A stretch of DNA of 64,000 bases from Callorhinus ursinus (GCF_003265705.1 NW_020312785.1:17803961-17867960); one strand, 5' to 3'; positions 35,561 through 47,969 are shown, counted from the stretch's first letter. Notes: generated from the letters alone by a model not told the origin. Program-made: numbers and translations.

Positions 35561-37180
35561 ATTTTTCATTTTATTTTAACACTCCATGCATTTGATAAGT
35601 CTGAAAACCATGGATCTGACATTACCTCATCCATGCAGGTGCCGCTAAGCAGCACTTCCCCCAAACGGTCAGCTTAGGTTTTGATCGCCAGAGAAGGAAA
35701 TGCACTCAACAAGCTCTTCTATTCTGAATGTTTTCATGTGTTCTAAGAGGGCTTAGAGGAACAACTTTTCATTATTTCTTAAATAATCTTTTGAGTAACA
35801 AAGACAGTTATCTACCAATATGTTTCCTCTTAATCTGGTGTTGGTCTTAAATTATTTGAAAACTGAGTGTTCTACAAAAAGTAAAAGATACAGCCCCTAG
35901 TAGGCTCAATACCCAATAATTTTAGATAAATTACTGAAGGTTTTGGAATACTGAACGTTGGTTTGTACATCTCTTATCATCTTCGCACTCTCCTACCTCC
36001 ACCACACAAATCATTCTCTAGAGAGTTATTTTGTATCAGAGAAAGATATCACCAAATCTCAACCACCATCACTCCAAAGCAAACATTTTTGAAATAAATT
36101 TAGTTAGTCTTGAGGGTAGAAGAGCCCTAGTGCTCCCCACAATTAATAGGGTAAATCACTAAGTTTCTGGTGATCTCACTGTGGGGAGTTTGTTCCTTTC
36201 TGTCCTAATCAGATAGCTCAGAGACTAGAAAATGTAGCATCTGGGCCCCCTGCTAGTTGCTGCCACAGTGCTTCTCAGAAAAGCACCAGAAAAAAATGTG
36301 GGGGCCTTGGGCACTGCTGCTCCCCTTCAGAGAGATTGGGGGAGTTTCCCTTAACAGAAAAGAAAATGCAGGGGGAGTCAAGCTACTGACATAGAAAACC
36401 ATACTTCCTTTGCTACCTCCCTCTCTTTTCATCTTCATACCTGTGTGAACAAAGCGCCAGCAAATAGAAGTTCACATCCTGCTGGGCTACCCTGCTTTTT
36501 ATCAAAGTATGGAGGGAATTTCGGTCTCGGATCGACACAGCCTGGTCTCATCTCTGAGAACAAAGTGACCCAGCCTGGGAGATACATAAATATCATAGGA
36601 AACCACTAAACATGTGGCACTAAAGGGACCTTTGATTTGATTTCATTTTATTGTAGGAGAGCCCTTCAAAACAAAAAGATCCTTGAAGAACATAAATTGT
36701 AACATATATGAACGTAGAGATGCTGCCACTGTTCTACGTGAAAGACAATGGAGATTCTTGGAGCAAAGCTTCCTTCACATCCTTGTCAGTGACTATCCCG
36801 CCGGTTCCCCCGAACTGTCACCTGCACCAAAGTTGTAGGTCAGCTCTGAGTGACTACAGCCCTGGGGTACCTACAAAGTGCTGTAAGAAACTGCTGATCT
36901 AGTCTCACCTCCTAAAGTGGCCTAAAGCACTTAAGAACCTTCCAAACATTCTACAGAGCTTATTAGCCACAAAGGCAAGGATCAAATCCCAAATCACCTG
37001 ATTCCATTTCCAGAGTCCCCACCTGTACCTGGGCTCCTAGTTTTTATTTCTATCACACAAGATCTTCTGTCAAGGACATTTCTGTAGGATATTTCTTCAC
37101 TCTGATGGACCACAGAAAAAACCAGGAGAGGAAAACACAGGGAAAAGAAAAAAATAGGGCAAGTTTTCCCTGCTAAGTAA

Positions 37181-37408
37181 AGCAAGGTTTTGTCTGAACC
37201 AGGACAATGGCTAGTGAATCCAGAGAGTATCTTAGATGTCCTCATTCTGGAAGGCAACCAGGAGAGGCTCCAGGAACAGTTCCTATCAGAACCTGAAGAC
37301 AGCAAGTGCATTCCTGACATCAAAAAGCCAGTTTCAGCAAAATTCATTCTGAGGAAAAATGAAAGCTTAGAAATGCCCATTGCTATTACCTAGAAAAAAA
37401 AAAAAAAA
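37181..37408 (+). other. 70-codon open frame ending at a 15-A run; nature unknown
   Basis: Open from 37181 (after TAA at 37178) to TAG at 37391, with residues such as VNPESILDVLILEGNQERLQ. It has no ATG at the start. The stop is followed at once by about 15 A, which could mean the 3' end of an old retrocopy, but no source gene, 3' UTR or target repeats were recognised. It may be chance. Confidence 0.2.
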
Positions 37409-37573
37409 GGAAAACATATACCCCATTGCTCCTAACTGGTTCTTCAAAACAGAGGTGCTAAAGTCATATATTACTGTAATAATTGTATGTTAAAGGGACT
37501 GTGCATGATGTGGGTGGAATTTCCTCTGTCAAAAGAAGGAAATGATAACAGCATGTCTAAAGTCCAAATGGCC

Positions 37574-37622
37574 CATATTCTATATATATTATATTATATG
37601 ATATTATATTATATTATATTAA
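37574..37622. repeat. AT-rich (TATAT/ATATT)n simple repeat
   Basis: TCTATATATATTATATTATA and similar pentamer-like units run up to TTATATTAATC. Confidence 0.85.
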
Positions 37623-39379
37623 TCTCTTTTGCAGAAGTGACGTATTTCTGAATCACACGCTAGAATCAATGAGAAGGCAGCTAAGGTAGCTGGACCAGCA
37701 GATCTCATTAAGCCAAATTCCAATCCCATACCTAAGTGATTTTGAAATGGAAACCTAGTTAGATACAAAGAAACTTTAGAACTGAAACTGTTAGGTAAGT
37801 CACCCTCTTACCACTAACTTAATGCTCATTAGAAGTAAAAGGAGGCCCTATCCAATTACCCACTGCTTGGCTTCCTGTTGTGCTAGTGGACAGGAAGAGA
37901 GAGACTACTGAAGCATGAACTGGTGTCTGAATGCAGCCTGCAGCTGGCCACATGTCTGGGTGTGCTGAATTATTCTGATCAGTCAATTTAGGTGAAATCT
38001 CATTACTGGAGATGCTAGAAATAGCACAAGCAAGATGCCCTAAGAAAATTCAGGAAGTTTGTGTTGCCTCTTTCCCTTTCCTTCTGGAACAATTCGGTGT
38101 AATAACTACTAAATGAGACAAATAAGTGAGGTGTCCAGAGTGGGCGGAGGGGGCCCTGATGGTGCGGGGTATTAGAGCTGGAGGTGGGGGCTGCTGATGC
38201 CAGCTGACGGACCACCAGAGAGGTAAGGAGGTCACCCATGGGGGCATCAGGAGAGATAAAGACCTGGCTATGGGGTGTCAGAGTCTCAATGGGCTGAGGA
38301 TGGCATCTGGAGGAGGAAGAGAGAGAGATTGATCAAATACAATGGGAGCTTCCAATTTGTAAATTGGAAAGGGGGAATCCTAGACTGAACGCTGTGGGCT
38401 TCAATGGAATTGAAGATAATAAATTCATAATTTTCAAGGTAGATGATAAATAGAGGAACAAAGGTGCAAACAGGTATAAACGCATCTATATGTGCTTGTC
38501 CACTGAAAGGGTCTGGGACACTGAGCCTGGACAAAAGCAACAAGTATCACCTAGAAACCTAGAACCAAACCTTAATTTCTACAAATCATTCTCTACTCAA
38601 TCAGGCCCCTCAGGGAAATGATTGACATTAGAGCTAGGGCAGCAAAAGAACATGATGAGTCCTTTTGTTCCAAAAAGTAGAAAAGTGCTCAAAAACTGAC
38701 ATGGACATGTAAAAGAACACAGAAGCTACATTAAAAGGACCCCATTGGCAAAATCAGAGACCATTTAAGTATCAAAACAATTTGTGAATCAATTGAGTAA
38801 GATGGGAAAATAGATGTCCATGCTGATTTTAAAAAGTGAATAAATTGAGTTTGTCATGAGAGATGGAAGAGTTACATAATCTCAAAACATCTCCCCCTAA
38901 ATAATTATGATTTACAAAGTAGAAACGAGTAACTTTACAGCTCCACCTTAAGTTAATCAAAGTGACGCTGGAGAGTGGGGGTGAAGGTGGGGCCAGAAGA
39001 GGCAAGGAACTGCTATTTTCCATCAGAACATGCAATCTGAGTTTTTTTTAAATGATATAAATATAAAACTGATAAAAATAACAAATTGGAAAACATTTTC
39101 CAATTCTTGGCTGTTATTCTTATGTCTGATTCACTGAAAGCTAAAAAATAAACAAATTTAATGAATTAAGGCTATCCCATGATAACAAAGCGCTTGAAAC
39201 AAAAATAAATGACAAGATTTTTGCAAAGAAAAAAATCATATAATGGCTCTCCACACAAATCCTGACCCTCAGAATTTCAAATGTCACCAATCTGAAAGAA
39301 TCAACTCAAAAATGTAGTGAATACTATTATTTGTTATAGTGGGTAATAAAATACAGACATGTAGTGTCTTCCTAAATAG

Positions 39380-39545
39380 CAAGCGTTGTTCTTCGTGCTT
39401 TCTATACCTTATGACATTTAACTTTCAAAATTTCTGTAAGAGGCAGGTATAATTATTATCCCCGCTCTACAGATCAGAAAACTGAGGTACAGAGAATTTA
39501 AGAACCAAGTCCCACATCACACAGAGTGAACTTAGGTGAATTTAA
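39380..39545 (+). repeat. MIR relic
   Basis: TTATTATCCCCGCTCTACAG, ATCAGAAAACTGAGGTACAG and CACATCACACAGAGTG follow the MIR consensus closely. Confidence 0.8.
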
Positions 39546-39724
39546 TCATTACACAGGCAGTTTTAATCCTTAACCCTAACCCTTAGTTCTATCCCCCCTC
39601 ACATTTAATCGGTCATCTAAGATCTATTAACATTGTGTAGGAGCTCTCTCTTGCCCCCATAACCATCTCAACCTTAATTCTAGCCCTGCTATTTAATGCC
39701 TTGGTTATTAAGGGGCCTTCTAAT

Positions 39725-39910
39725 TCTGTTACGCCCTCAATGTTGGTGTGCCTCCAGCATTCATGTGTTGAAGACTTAACCCCCAATGTGATGGTGTTAG
39801 GAGGTGAGGCCTTTGGGCGGTAATTAGGTTTAGGTGAGGCCATGAGGGAGGGGGCCCACAACGGGATTAGTGTCCTCCCAAGAAGAAAAGAGACCAGAGT
39901 GTTCATACTT
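39725..39910 (+). repeat. Old LTR-like relic (probably MaLR type)
   Basis: ATTCATGTGTTGAAGACTTA, ACCCCCAATGTGATGGTGTT, GGTGAGGCCTTTGGGCGGTA and AATTAGGTTTAGGTGAGGCC are typical of an ancient mammalian LTR family, MST/MLT1-like from memory. It has no internal viral genes. Confidence 0.6.
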
Positions 39911-40149
39911 CCCCGAGGCCCACTCTCCCCATCCTTACCTGTAGTACAGGCTATCTCCTAAATCAGCTTTCAAAGACATTTACCCAAGTCACAATTCATT
40001 CCTAAAAATGTGTGATGGCATGTTGCCTTAGGGTGGGGTTTAAACCCATCAGGAGGGTATTCAAAACTGTACCTTTGGACCCAATTACTTTTGCTGACTT
40101 TATTTCTCACTACACATCTCAATGAAATGTTCCCTCCCACTAAGTCCCC

Positions 40150-40490
40150 AAGCACAGCCCACACAGCCCCTTCTCTCTGCCTCTACATATGCTCTCTGGC
40201 TGTTTCTGGAATGTCCTGCCCCTATTCTCTCTCCAGAAATTATCTTTACCTTTTGAGACCCACTTTAAGTGTTTAACCTTCTTAAAAGTTTTCTCCAAAT
40301 TTCTGTGCTTCCTTAACACTTTGCTTACAGCTCTATTTTGGAAAGCATTTATTTAGGATCAGTTTCAGCCCAAGACTAAAAAATGCCCAAAGGGCAAGGA
40401 CAGTATCCCCTTGTCTTTGGATCCTCAACCCTTGCAGAGACTGGTAGTAAATGCTCATTAAATTAATGTTGAGGGAATGAATTGGATCTA
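40150..40490 (+). repeat. L2 LINE 3' end relic
   Basis: TGTTTCTGGAATGTCCTGCC, AAGGGCAAGGACAGTATCC and AAATGCTCATTAAATTAATG are in the order of the L2 3' region. Confidence 0.6.
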
Positions 40491-41009
40491 CGAATACTCC
40501 TTCCAAATTTTGATAGCCATTCACTTTGGCTGCAGTAGTAATTTTAATAAGTAGAGGTTTATTTTAGAGATAATCTTGCTTATCTAATTTCCTAACATTG
40601 CAAATTTCCTGCAGTTCCACATCCAGTTCACAGATCAACTATCAAACTGAAGGATAGCTTGTCACTATATCTGCAGTGAGTCACTTGCCTGGGGACAAGC
40701 GCGTGTCACACATTTACATTTTGCCCTTCAGGTAAAAGCACTTTTTTGTTTTCAGAAAAGAGCAAGAGTCTTGAGAACTATAACAGTAAATCCAATGCTG
40801 ATTGTGGTCAGTGATGAAAACCTAGTATCATTTACAAAATGTAGTTTTTGGAGGTATGTTCCACTCTGCAGGAGGGCAGTGAGAGTGACGGCTAAGGACA
40901 CATCACTTAGGAAGCTCTTACAGTATTCTAGACGGCCTGTCTCCATGGAAGGGGACACAACATTTCTTTCAAGTACCCTGCTGTACCATGATTGGAAATA
41001 TAGGCTGTG

Positions 41010-41194
41010 CCGCGCCTGGGTGGCTCAGTTGGTTAAGCGACTGCCTTCGGCTCAGGTCATGATCCTGGAGTCCCGGAATCGAGTCCCGCATCGGGCTCCC
41101 TGCTCAGCAGGGAGTCTGCTTCTCCCTCTGACCCTCCCCCATCTTGTGCTCTCTCTCTCTCTTAAATAAATAAAAAAAAACCTTAAAAAAAAAA
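41010..41194 (+). mobile_element. SINEC element
   Basis: CGCGCCTGGGTGGCTCAGTT head, GGAGTCCCGGAATCGAGTCC middle, CCCTCTGACCCTCC and an A-rich tail. Target repeats are not clear. ORFs reading GAWVAQLVKRLPSAQV-like peptides are its translation. Confidence 0.93.
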
Positions 41195-41214
41195 GGAAGC
41201 ATAGACGTATTTGA

Positions 41215-41240
41215 GACACACACACACACACACACACACA
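41215..41240. repeat. (AC)13 microsatellite
   Basis: A pure AC run just beyond the tail of the preceding SINE. Confidence 0.95.
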
Positions 41241-41374
41241 CTCCAGTTTCTGTGTTTACCAGCATGATGTAGCACACTTGAACCTACAAAGAGATTCTTT
41301 TCTGGGTAGCCGTAGTATAAAAGAAGAGCACTGAACTAGAAGGCAAGATATTTGACCGGAGGAACTTGGGATAA

Positions 41375-41790
41375 ATGATAATAGCAAATAATAATGACAA
41401 AACAATGAACACCATATGCCACGAGTTGCTCTAATAATGAGTTAGTCCTCTTAACAAACCTAAGAAGTGGGTACTGGGGCACCTGGGTGGCTCAATTGGT
41501 TAAGCATCTGCCTTCAGCTGGGGTCATGATCCCAAGGTCCTGGGATTGAGCCCCACATTGGGCTCCTGCTCAGCAGGGGTCTGCTTCTCCCTCTTCCTCT
41601 GTACTCTCTCTCTCTCAAATAAATAAATAAAATCTTTAAAAAAAATAAAAAACTAAGAGGTGGGTACTATTACTTTATGGATGGGAAACTGAGGCACAAG
41701 ATTGAGTTGACCACATCATGAGGTTGTAAGTGGTGAAGCTGGGATTTGAGACCAGGCATTCTGGCTAACAGGGTCTGGGCTCAGCTGCTA
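41375..41790 (+). repeat. MIR relic split by a SINEC
   Basis: ATATGCCACGAGTTGCTCTA and TTAGTCCTCTTAACAAACCT precede the SINE, and TGGATGGGAAACTGAGGCAC and GGGATTTGAGACCAGGCATT follow it. Confidence 0.75.
41476..41652 (+). mobile_element. SINEC element inserted in a MIR
   Basis: Complete SINE with 16-bp direct repeats CTAAGAAGTGGGTACT / CTAAGAGGTGGGTACT (one mismatch) at 41460-41475 and 41653-41668. Confidence 0.94.
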
Positions 41791-42400
41791 GCTCCAGCAT
41801 TTAGTAATTCTAGCATCCGTGTACAAAATGTACTACTGCTCTTCTCACCTGTTGTGATTCTTCCCATTTGTTTGGCTTTTTAAGCACCAGCAGATTTGCC
41901 TTGCAAACAGCCCTCATGCTAAAGAGTGTCTATGAAAGGAGATATTATACATTCAATTATATTGTGATATTAATTCATGAGATGTGATATTAATGTGATA
42001 TTAATTCAATGGACCAGATCATAGATGATCTTTTAGTTTAAAAACTAGGAGACAACTAATAAAAGATGCTGCTTCTTCAGCCGGCATTTAAATGTCTATT
42101 CATCAACCTATCCTGAGGTCATAAAAACTCCCATTTTGTAAGAGACACATACACAGGCATCTCCTATAATTCTACAATCTGCACCCCATCACATCCTGCA
42201 CTCCCTTTAGCACCCACAAAGTGAAAAATGCTTCTCTTAAAAAAAAGGAAAGACCATGTTGAAATCACTCTAGATTTAACCCCTCTGGTATGCAAGAGTG
42301 TTCTCTGTTTGGAAAAGCTCTGGAAGCTCTATTCAGCTCTTGTCATCGCTTACAATATTGCATCACTTGATACTAACAATCAACACAAATAAATGTTCAT
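41791..42400. other. Intergenic stretch, nothing recognised
   Basis: Unique-looking sequence with a short partly repeated GTGATATTAATTCA motif at 41965-42010. No gene or clear mobile element was seen. Confidence 0.5.
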
Positions 42401-42413
42401 AAATGAAACCAAG

Positions 42414-42611
42414 GGTGCCTGGGTGGCTCAGTTGGTTAAGCGACTGCCTTCAGCTCAGGTTGTGATCCTGGAGTCCCAGGATCGATTCCCACATCGGGCT
42501 CCCCGCTCAGTGGGGAGTCTGCTTCTCCCTCTGACCCTTTCCCGTCTCATGCTCTCTCTCACTCTCTCTCTCTCAAATAAATAAATAAAATCTTAAAAAA
42601 AAAAAAAAAAG
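42414..42611 (+). mobile_element. SINEC element, full length
   Basis: GGTGCCTGGGTGGCTCAGTT head, CCCTCTGACCC body, AAATAAATAAATAAAATC tail with a long A-run. Perfect 13-bp direct repeats AAATGAAACCAAG at 42401-42413 and 42612-42624. Confidence 0.95.
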
Positions 42612-42624
42612 AAATGAAACCAAG

Positions 42625-45364
42625 TGAGAGCAGTAGAGCGTGCTGAATGAAATAGGCCCCCAGGGGGGTTGCAGTGTTTGAGTGTCTAGCAACCTGATCT
42701 CAGCAAAAATGTCTGGTAAACTTGATTTGTCTTATCATTTCACAGCTCCTCTGCCACCAAGATTAAACTTCAGGATTTCATTTCTTTACCCATAGTGGGC
42801 ACGTATCCGACTGTAGCTGTTTCTCCGCCTGCAAGTTTTACGGGGGCAGTGAACTAGAGTATATTGTGTTATTAAACCCTAACCAGGCAGTAAATTACAG
42901 GGAGAAAAACAAAAGCGAATTCTGCTGAGAAGGATGGTTTTTGTTTTGCAAGTGAACAGCCCACTCTACCTTACTCTGAGTGAGCGAATTGTGAAACATT
43001 TCTTGGGAATCTGTCATCATGCTTCACCTTTATTTTGACTTTAGGTTGGCGGTGGAAGTAATATTTAAAAGAAAGTTTCCACACGGGGGAAGGAACGCCG
43101 AGGGAACACTGGTGCCCTAGCAGTTGTGACAGTTACCAAGTAAACCCTGTTTCGATAACTTAGGATTTTGCTTTTAAATCCATGGATAAATATGCAGGGT
43201 GTGCAGGGGAGAGAATCAAACCCAAATTATTTCAACCTTCTCAGCTGTCCTGAAACTGCTGAGTATGGGTAGCAGGATCTTTTGCTTGTGGAGTTCAAAT
43301 TTTGCAGGCAGAGGTGATGGGGAAGGAAGAGGACAGAGCAATGCCACACAATAGACAAAAACCATTCTTTGCCCCAATTGCGTGGAGACTATGGGGAGCA
43401 GGAGGGTGCATGGCACTTCCCTAGGAGGCTGAGAGTGTCGGCCTCCCATCAAACCTATTTCTCTGAGCTTTTTTAACCCACCCCCACTCCCATTTGGGAG
43501 ATGAAGGGCGAGGTATCTTTGCACCAGGGAAGCACAAAACTCAGCAGTCTCTGTGCTGCCTTCAGTATTCCTTGCTTCCTTCAACAATGACACAAGCACT
43601 CACCAAAAGACCCTTATTAAACACTCATGTGTGTCACACTATAAAAACAAATAAAACCCATACGTGGGCTATCTCCCACGTATCCATGCCCCCTACTCCC
43701 ATTATTCAAAACAATGTTGAGGGAATAAAACTGAAGCGACATAATCATGCATCATGGGATAGGAGTTAATGCTTTAGTTTAGTAGATAGAGAACCAACCT
43801 GAGGTTCTAAGAAGTTGCTGTACTTTTTATTCCCACAAAGCTTCAAAGGTTCCATTGTAGCCATTTTGAGAACACAGAATTGTTGTTCAAGGTTAAAACC
43901 GCCCATTGCAGGAACTCTGGGTCTTCAGGAGCCTCCTTTTTTTAAACAAGTTCTTAGACTATAAAGAATCAGAAGGATGAAACTTTACACCCTTTTTCTT
44001 TTAAAAAAGGGTCACACTAAAATGTTCCCCCAAATTAATGTAATCATAAAAGTCTTAAGTATTACATGGTTTCTCTGGAAACAGATTCTCTTCCACCCTC
44101 CGGAGAGAGAGTTAAGCAATCTGTTTGCATTACAAATGACTATCAGCAAAAAAAATTTCATCAGAAGATAAGGGACTCTTACTGGAAATTGCAGAATTCA
44201 GAAATGTGTAAAGGTCTATGAGTTTCAAAGATGATTCACCTTTAATTTTGCCGAGAAAACTAATTAGCTCTTCCTCAAGAGGGTTCTGTAAAACAAGGCT
44301 TTTTCAAGGATCTTTGAAAAAAGAAAGTGGAGTGAAAAGAATAAACCAGTATGTGAAGGCGGAGGGTGGTGAGGACAGAAACTATGCTCCTTAATAAAAA
44401 TATTAAGGACAGTCTGCTCACCACAACAGAGCCATGTGGTCAAAATAGTTAAGTCTTGGAATAGGAGCTAGCTGAGTGCCTGATAGAAAAAAAGAGGGTC
44501 AGTGGAAATATGTGTTGCTCCCAAACATTTTTAGGCCATCTTTTGCGAGCTCTGCATGGAATTTTAGGGATTCTTCCATTTTGACCCACATATTTAGAAG
44601 TTTGAGGCCATTTCTGGGGAGCCCATCTACCACTCCTGGAGATACTCCTCATGTGTACCCTCTTTGTGAAATCTGTCTCAACTCCCCAGTTCGGGGGGGG
44701 GGGTCCTCCCCTCGGTTCACGGAGCCCTTTTACAACCGCTACCATTTTGGCACATGTCATAATCACACTGTTCTTTCTTTACATGTCCACGAGCACCAAT
44801 TGATAAGGTAAGAACTAGTACCTATGTCTATTTGTATGTGTGAAGATCCTCTATGCTTAGCAAAGCCTGACTCAATAAATGGGTGTTAATTGATTACTCA
44901 ATTGAAAGACAAATTAATGAATGTGAAAAAGAAGGCCCAGACTTATTAACTGGCTACCCAGATCACACAGTGACTGTGTGTCAGATTAAATCTCAAAGGT
45001 CTTAAATTTTTTTGCATACATATTCTAGCAAAGGATTTTATTATAACAAGAAAAATTCCATAATAAAACTAGCAAAACTTTAGCTCATTACCCAAATGTG
45101 TGCCTCAAATTAGCTATTTTCTTTTAAAATATTTAAACAATGACATTGTGCTAGACACTATGGAGAATATTTGAAGTTTTAGAACAAATGTCAGAAAGAA
45201 TTCTGTTCAATTTTTCAACATAATTGTACCTCACTTCTTCTGTGGGCCTAGTACTGTACTGGGAACAGGGAACCGAGACGCCTGAGACACGATCCTGGCT
45301 CCCAAGGAGCTTGCCAGCTGGTAGGCACTTAATGAAAACCTAGGGATCCTTTTTTTTTTTTATC
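42625..45364. other. Intergenic stretch with an L2 relic; otherwise unassigned
   Basis: No SINEC in 2.7 kb. The part at 42700-43150 is repeat-poor with no gene signal. An L2 3' end occupies about 44600-44905, and a diverged L2-like piece (GGCCTAGTACTGTACTGGGA, AAGGAGCTTGCCAGC) lies at 45120-45340. A run of 11-12 G at about 44693 breaks a shadow ORF. Confidence 0.55.
44600..44905 (+). repeat. L2 LINE 3' end relic
   Basis: GTCATAATCACACTGTTCTT, then a CTCAATAAATGGGTGTTAAT end, as in L2. Confidence 0.55.
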
Positions 45365-45377
45365 AAATACAAGTTTT

Positions 45378-45566
45378 GGGGACACCTGGGTGGCTCAGTC
45401 GGTTAAGTTTCTGCCTTTGGCTCAGGTCATGATCCTGGGATCCTGGGACTGAGTCCCATATGGGGCTCCCTTCTCAGTGGGGAGCCTGCTTCTCCCCCTC
45501 CTTCTGCCACTCCCCCTGCTTGTGCTCTCTCTCTCTCTCTCTGACAAATAAATAAAATCTTCTTTA
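45378..45566 (+). mobile_element. SINEC element
   Basis: GGGGACACCTGGGTGGCTCA head and short AAATAAATAAAATC tail. Direct repeats AAATACAAGTTTT / AAATCCAAGTTTT at 45365-45377 and 45567-45579. The reverse ORF at 45422-45784 is its shadow. Confidence 0.93.
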
Positions 45567-45579
45567 AAATCCAAGTTTT

Positions 45580-46337
45580 TTCCAAGAAAAATAATATATG
45601 TCATTAAAAAAAAAAAAAAAAAAAAGGAAGCCCCCGAAGAAAAAGAGGCACTAAAGGGGGAGAATGGCATCAACTCTAAGTTCTGGTAGGTTCCTGGGGT
45701 GACCTGCTGCTCCCAGGCAGCCTGGCACTTCTCAGACTCTTCCCTGCTCTGCGGGGGGGGGCAGGTTGGTGGCATCCTTGGCATTCTTTCTTAACCCATC
45801 ATGGCCCATATATCCCGAGGGACATGCCAACCCTTCACTGCTCTCTATTCTGGGAGGGCGAGGGTGTGTGGGAGAAGCAAAATAACAAAGTGGAGAGAAA
45901 GAAGGGTCAAGAAACTCAGCTCTAACTCCAGCCTCCTGCTCCACCATCTCCACAGGCGTCATGCAATTCCTCTGCCTCACCCTGTCTCTTCCCCTGGCAT
46001 CTGCTTTCTCTTCCAGAAATGGCTGGAAACTCTTGCATGACCACGGTCAGGACCAACTTCATGGACACGTGACTAAGCAGTCACTCCAGCTCTACAAGAG
46101 AGAAGGGCCTCGAATGTGCTTTATGCTCTGCTGTTGCCACTTGAAATTCTTCATAATTCTTTATCAAAAGACCCCTCATTTTTATTTTGTGCTAGGCCCC
46201 ACAAATTATGTTCTTGTGACCCCATTCTTTTAAAAATTTAGGCATCAGGACCACACAGGCTCCATGTTCAGTACAGTGTCTTACCTCTTTGTGGTGTATC
46301 CCATCCCGAGCATTACCACAACAGGGCACCAAAGTTT
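45580..46337. other. Intergenic stretch, no gene recognised
   Basis: Contains a 21-A run near 45606-45625 and a G-run near 45753. ORFs on both strands (45732-46233) have no family features. Confidence 0.5.
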
Positions 46338-46353
46338 AAATAGTGATTGACCT

Positions 46354-46563
46354 GGGTGCCTGGGTGGCTCAGTTGGTTAAGCGACTGCCTTCGGCTCAGG
46401 TCATGATCCTGGAGTCCCAGGATCGAGTCCCGCATCGGGCTCCCTGCTCAGCAGGGAGTCTGCTTCTCCCTCTGACCCTCTTCCCTCTCGTGCTCTTTCT
46501 CTCTATCTCATTCTCTCTCTCAAATAAATAAATAAAATCTTAAAAAAAAATAAATAAATAAAT
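46354..46563 (+). mobile_element. SINEC element, full length, young-looking
   Basis: GGTGCCTGGGTGGCTCAGTT head, CCCTCTGACCCTC body, long (AAAT)n tail. Perfect 16-bp direct repeats AAATAGTGATTGACCT at 46338-46353 and 46564-46579. Confidence 0.96.
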
Positions 46564-46867
46564 AAATAGTGATTGACCTTCAAGTCTACGGTCCTTCCTC
46601 TGGGAGGTAGGGGATGTGGAAAAGGATTTCTTTGGATTCCCTCACAGGCTCAAGGGAGCAACAATGTCCAAACAATGCCAGCCACAAAGCATGGTCTTCT
46701 CATCAGTCACAGTCCACTGACACACTCACAGGCCAAACTGCTTCTGGAATCTATCAAACATCCTCCTGAGTAAACAGACCAGGGCTAATTGGACAAAAGT
46801 GACCGAGGAATAATTATGTCACTAAACTTACATAATTAATAGCTTATTTTCATTGGTTTCAACCTGT

Positions 46868-47020
46868 AGGTGCCTGAACCAGCAGCATCAACATCACCTG
46901 GGAATTTGTTAGAAATATCCAATCAAACCCACTGAATCAAATTCTGGAGATGGGGCCCAGCATACTGAGTTTTAACAAACTATGCAGGTGATCCTGATGC
47001 CATGGAGAACCACTGGTTAA
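46868..47020 (-). repeat. MER5A-like hAT relic, reverse orientation
   Basis: AACCAGCAGCATCAACATCA, CCTGGGAATTTGTTAGAAAT and GAGAACCACTGGTT are MER5A in reverse, nearly full length. Confidence 0.8.
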
Positions 47021-47159
47021 TTAGAAATGGAGGAAACGATATCTTCTGGTTGCATCAATTATAATAAATGTCTTTCACCCATTCAACTGACAAGAAAAAA
47101 GTTACACTTTTTCATTCATTCACTTCAATAATAATTGCTTTATGCATATGCTAAATACA

Positions 47160-47162
<3 letters not shown>

Positions 47163-47198
<36 letters not shown>
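47163..47198. repeat. (GT)18 microsatellite
   Basis: An uninterrupted GT run preceded by TC and followed by AT; likely polymorphic. Confidence 0.96.
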
Positions 47199-47200
<2 letters not shown>

Positions 47201-47953
47201 TTAAACCATTCAAGTGAGTCAGGCACTGCAGTGGATATAAGGATAATGGTTTGTGCCATAAAAGGATTTATAATCCATTGCAGGGAAAGATGAGAGGCAA
47301 ATTCATAAACATGAACAGCTCCGCCCAGAATGCCAGATGAGAAGTATGAGAAAGTGCAGCGTGCATTTGGCCAAGAGAGAGATTCCGTAGAGCTTGTTGG
47401 AACAGGGTTAGGGAAAATTTAATGAATGCACAGTGCAGCTAGAATTTTGATGTGTCATGAATGGGGAAAAGAATCTTCCAGGCACAAGAAGAACATAAAG
47501 ACATGAAGTGGAAAAGAATAGAGTATGTTACCAGATAAGCATGTACTTCTGTGTTAGAATGAAGATTCCGTGAGAAGGATTAATCTGAGAATGAGTCAGA
47601 ATAGTGTGAGATCCACTTTGGGAGGGAGAACCCTGAGTTCGGGGCAGAGCTCTGGCTTCTCATAGAGTGAAAAGAGAGGCCTGAGGCCTATAATGGAGGC
47701 AGGTAGCACAACCTTCTCAAATCCTTGCTTTGTTGGCCACATCTCCACTGTAGGATCCCACTGCAAAGCAGGCAAGCTCTCAGAGGGTCTGTTTTCACAA
47801 GGAGAAAAGCATATTTGTCCTTTTATTCCACAGATAAAATGAGATGGGCAGAAATGGGTATAGAACCACTTCGAGCCAGAGCTACGTTGCCAGGCCCAGC
47901 CCGCGGAAACTAGGTGTTTCTTCATGACTTCTGCCAACTAGTGAGCAGGACAT
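47199..47953. other. Intergenic stretch, diverged L2-like start, otherwise unassigned
   Basis: GAGTCAGGCACTGCAGTGGA and AAAGGATTTATAATCCATTG near 47215-47285 look like an L2-type relic. The reverse ORF at 47596-47937 (113 codons) has no recognised domain and no splice or start support. Confidence 0.45.
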
Positions 47954-47969
47954 TGTATATTGCTCTTTT

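Larger units (their letters stand above)
31352..41009. other. 9.7-kb intergenic stretch without SINEC elements
   Basis: No gene recognised. Contains an unclassified LTR-like region (31590-31990), a MER5A relic (32620-32755), an L2-like piece (32930-33015), MIR (34250-34365, 39380-39545), a microsatellite and ancient repeat (35090-35560), an LTR-like piece (39725-39910) and an L2 end (40150-40490). The remainder looks unique. Confidence 0.6.

Noticed and set aside
36994..37380. 128-codon reverse ORF
   Set aside because: Composition is that of a reverse shadow of the plus-strand frame at 37181-37393. No start context, splice sites or known domain.
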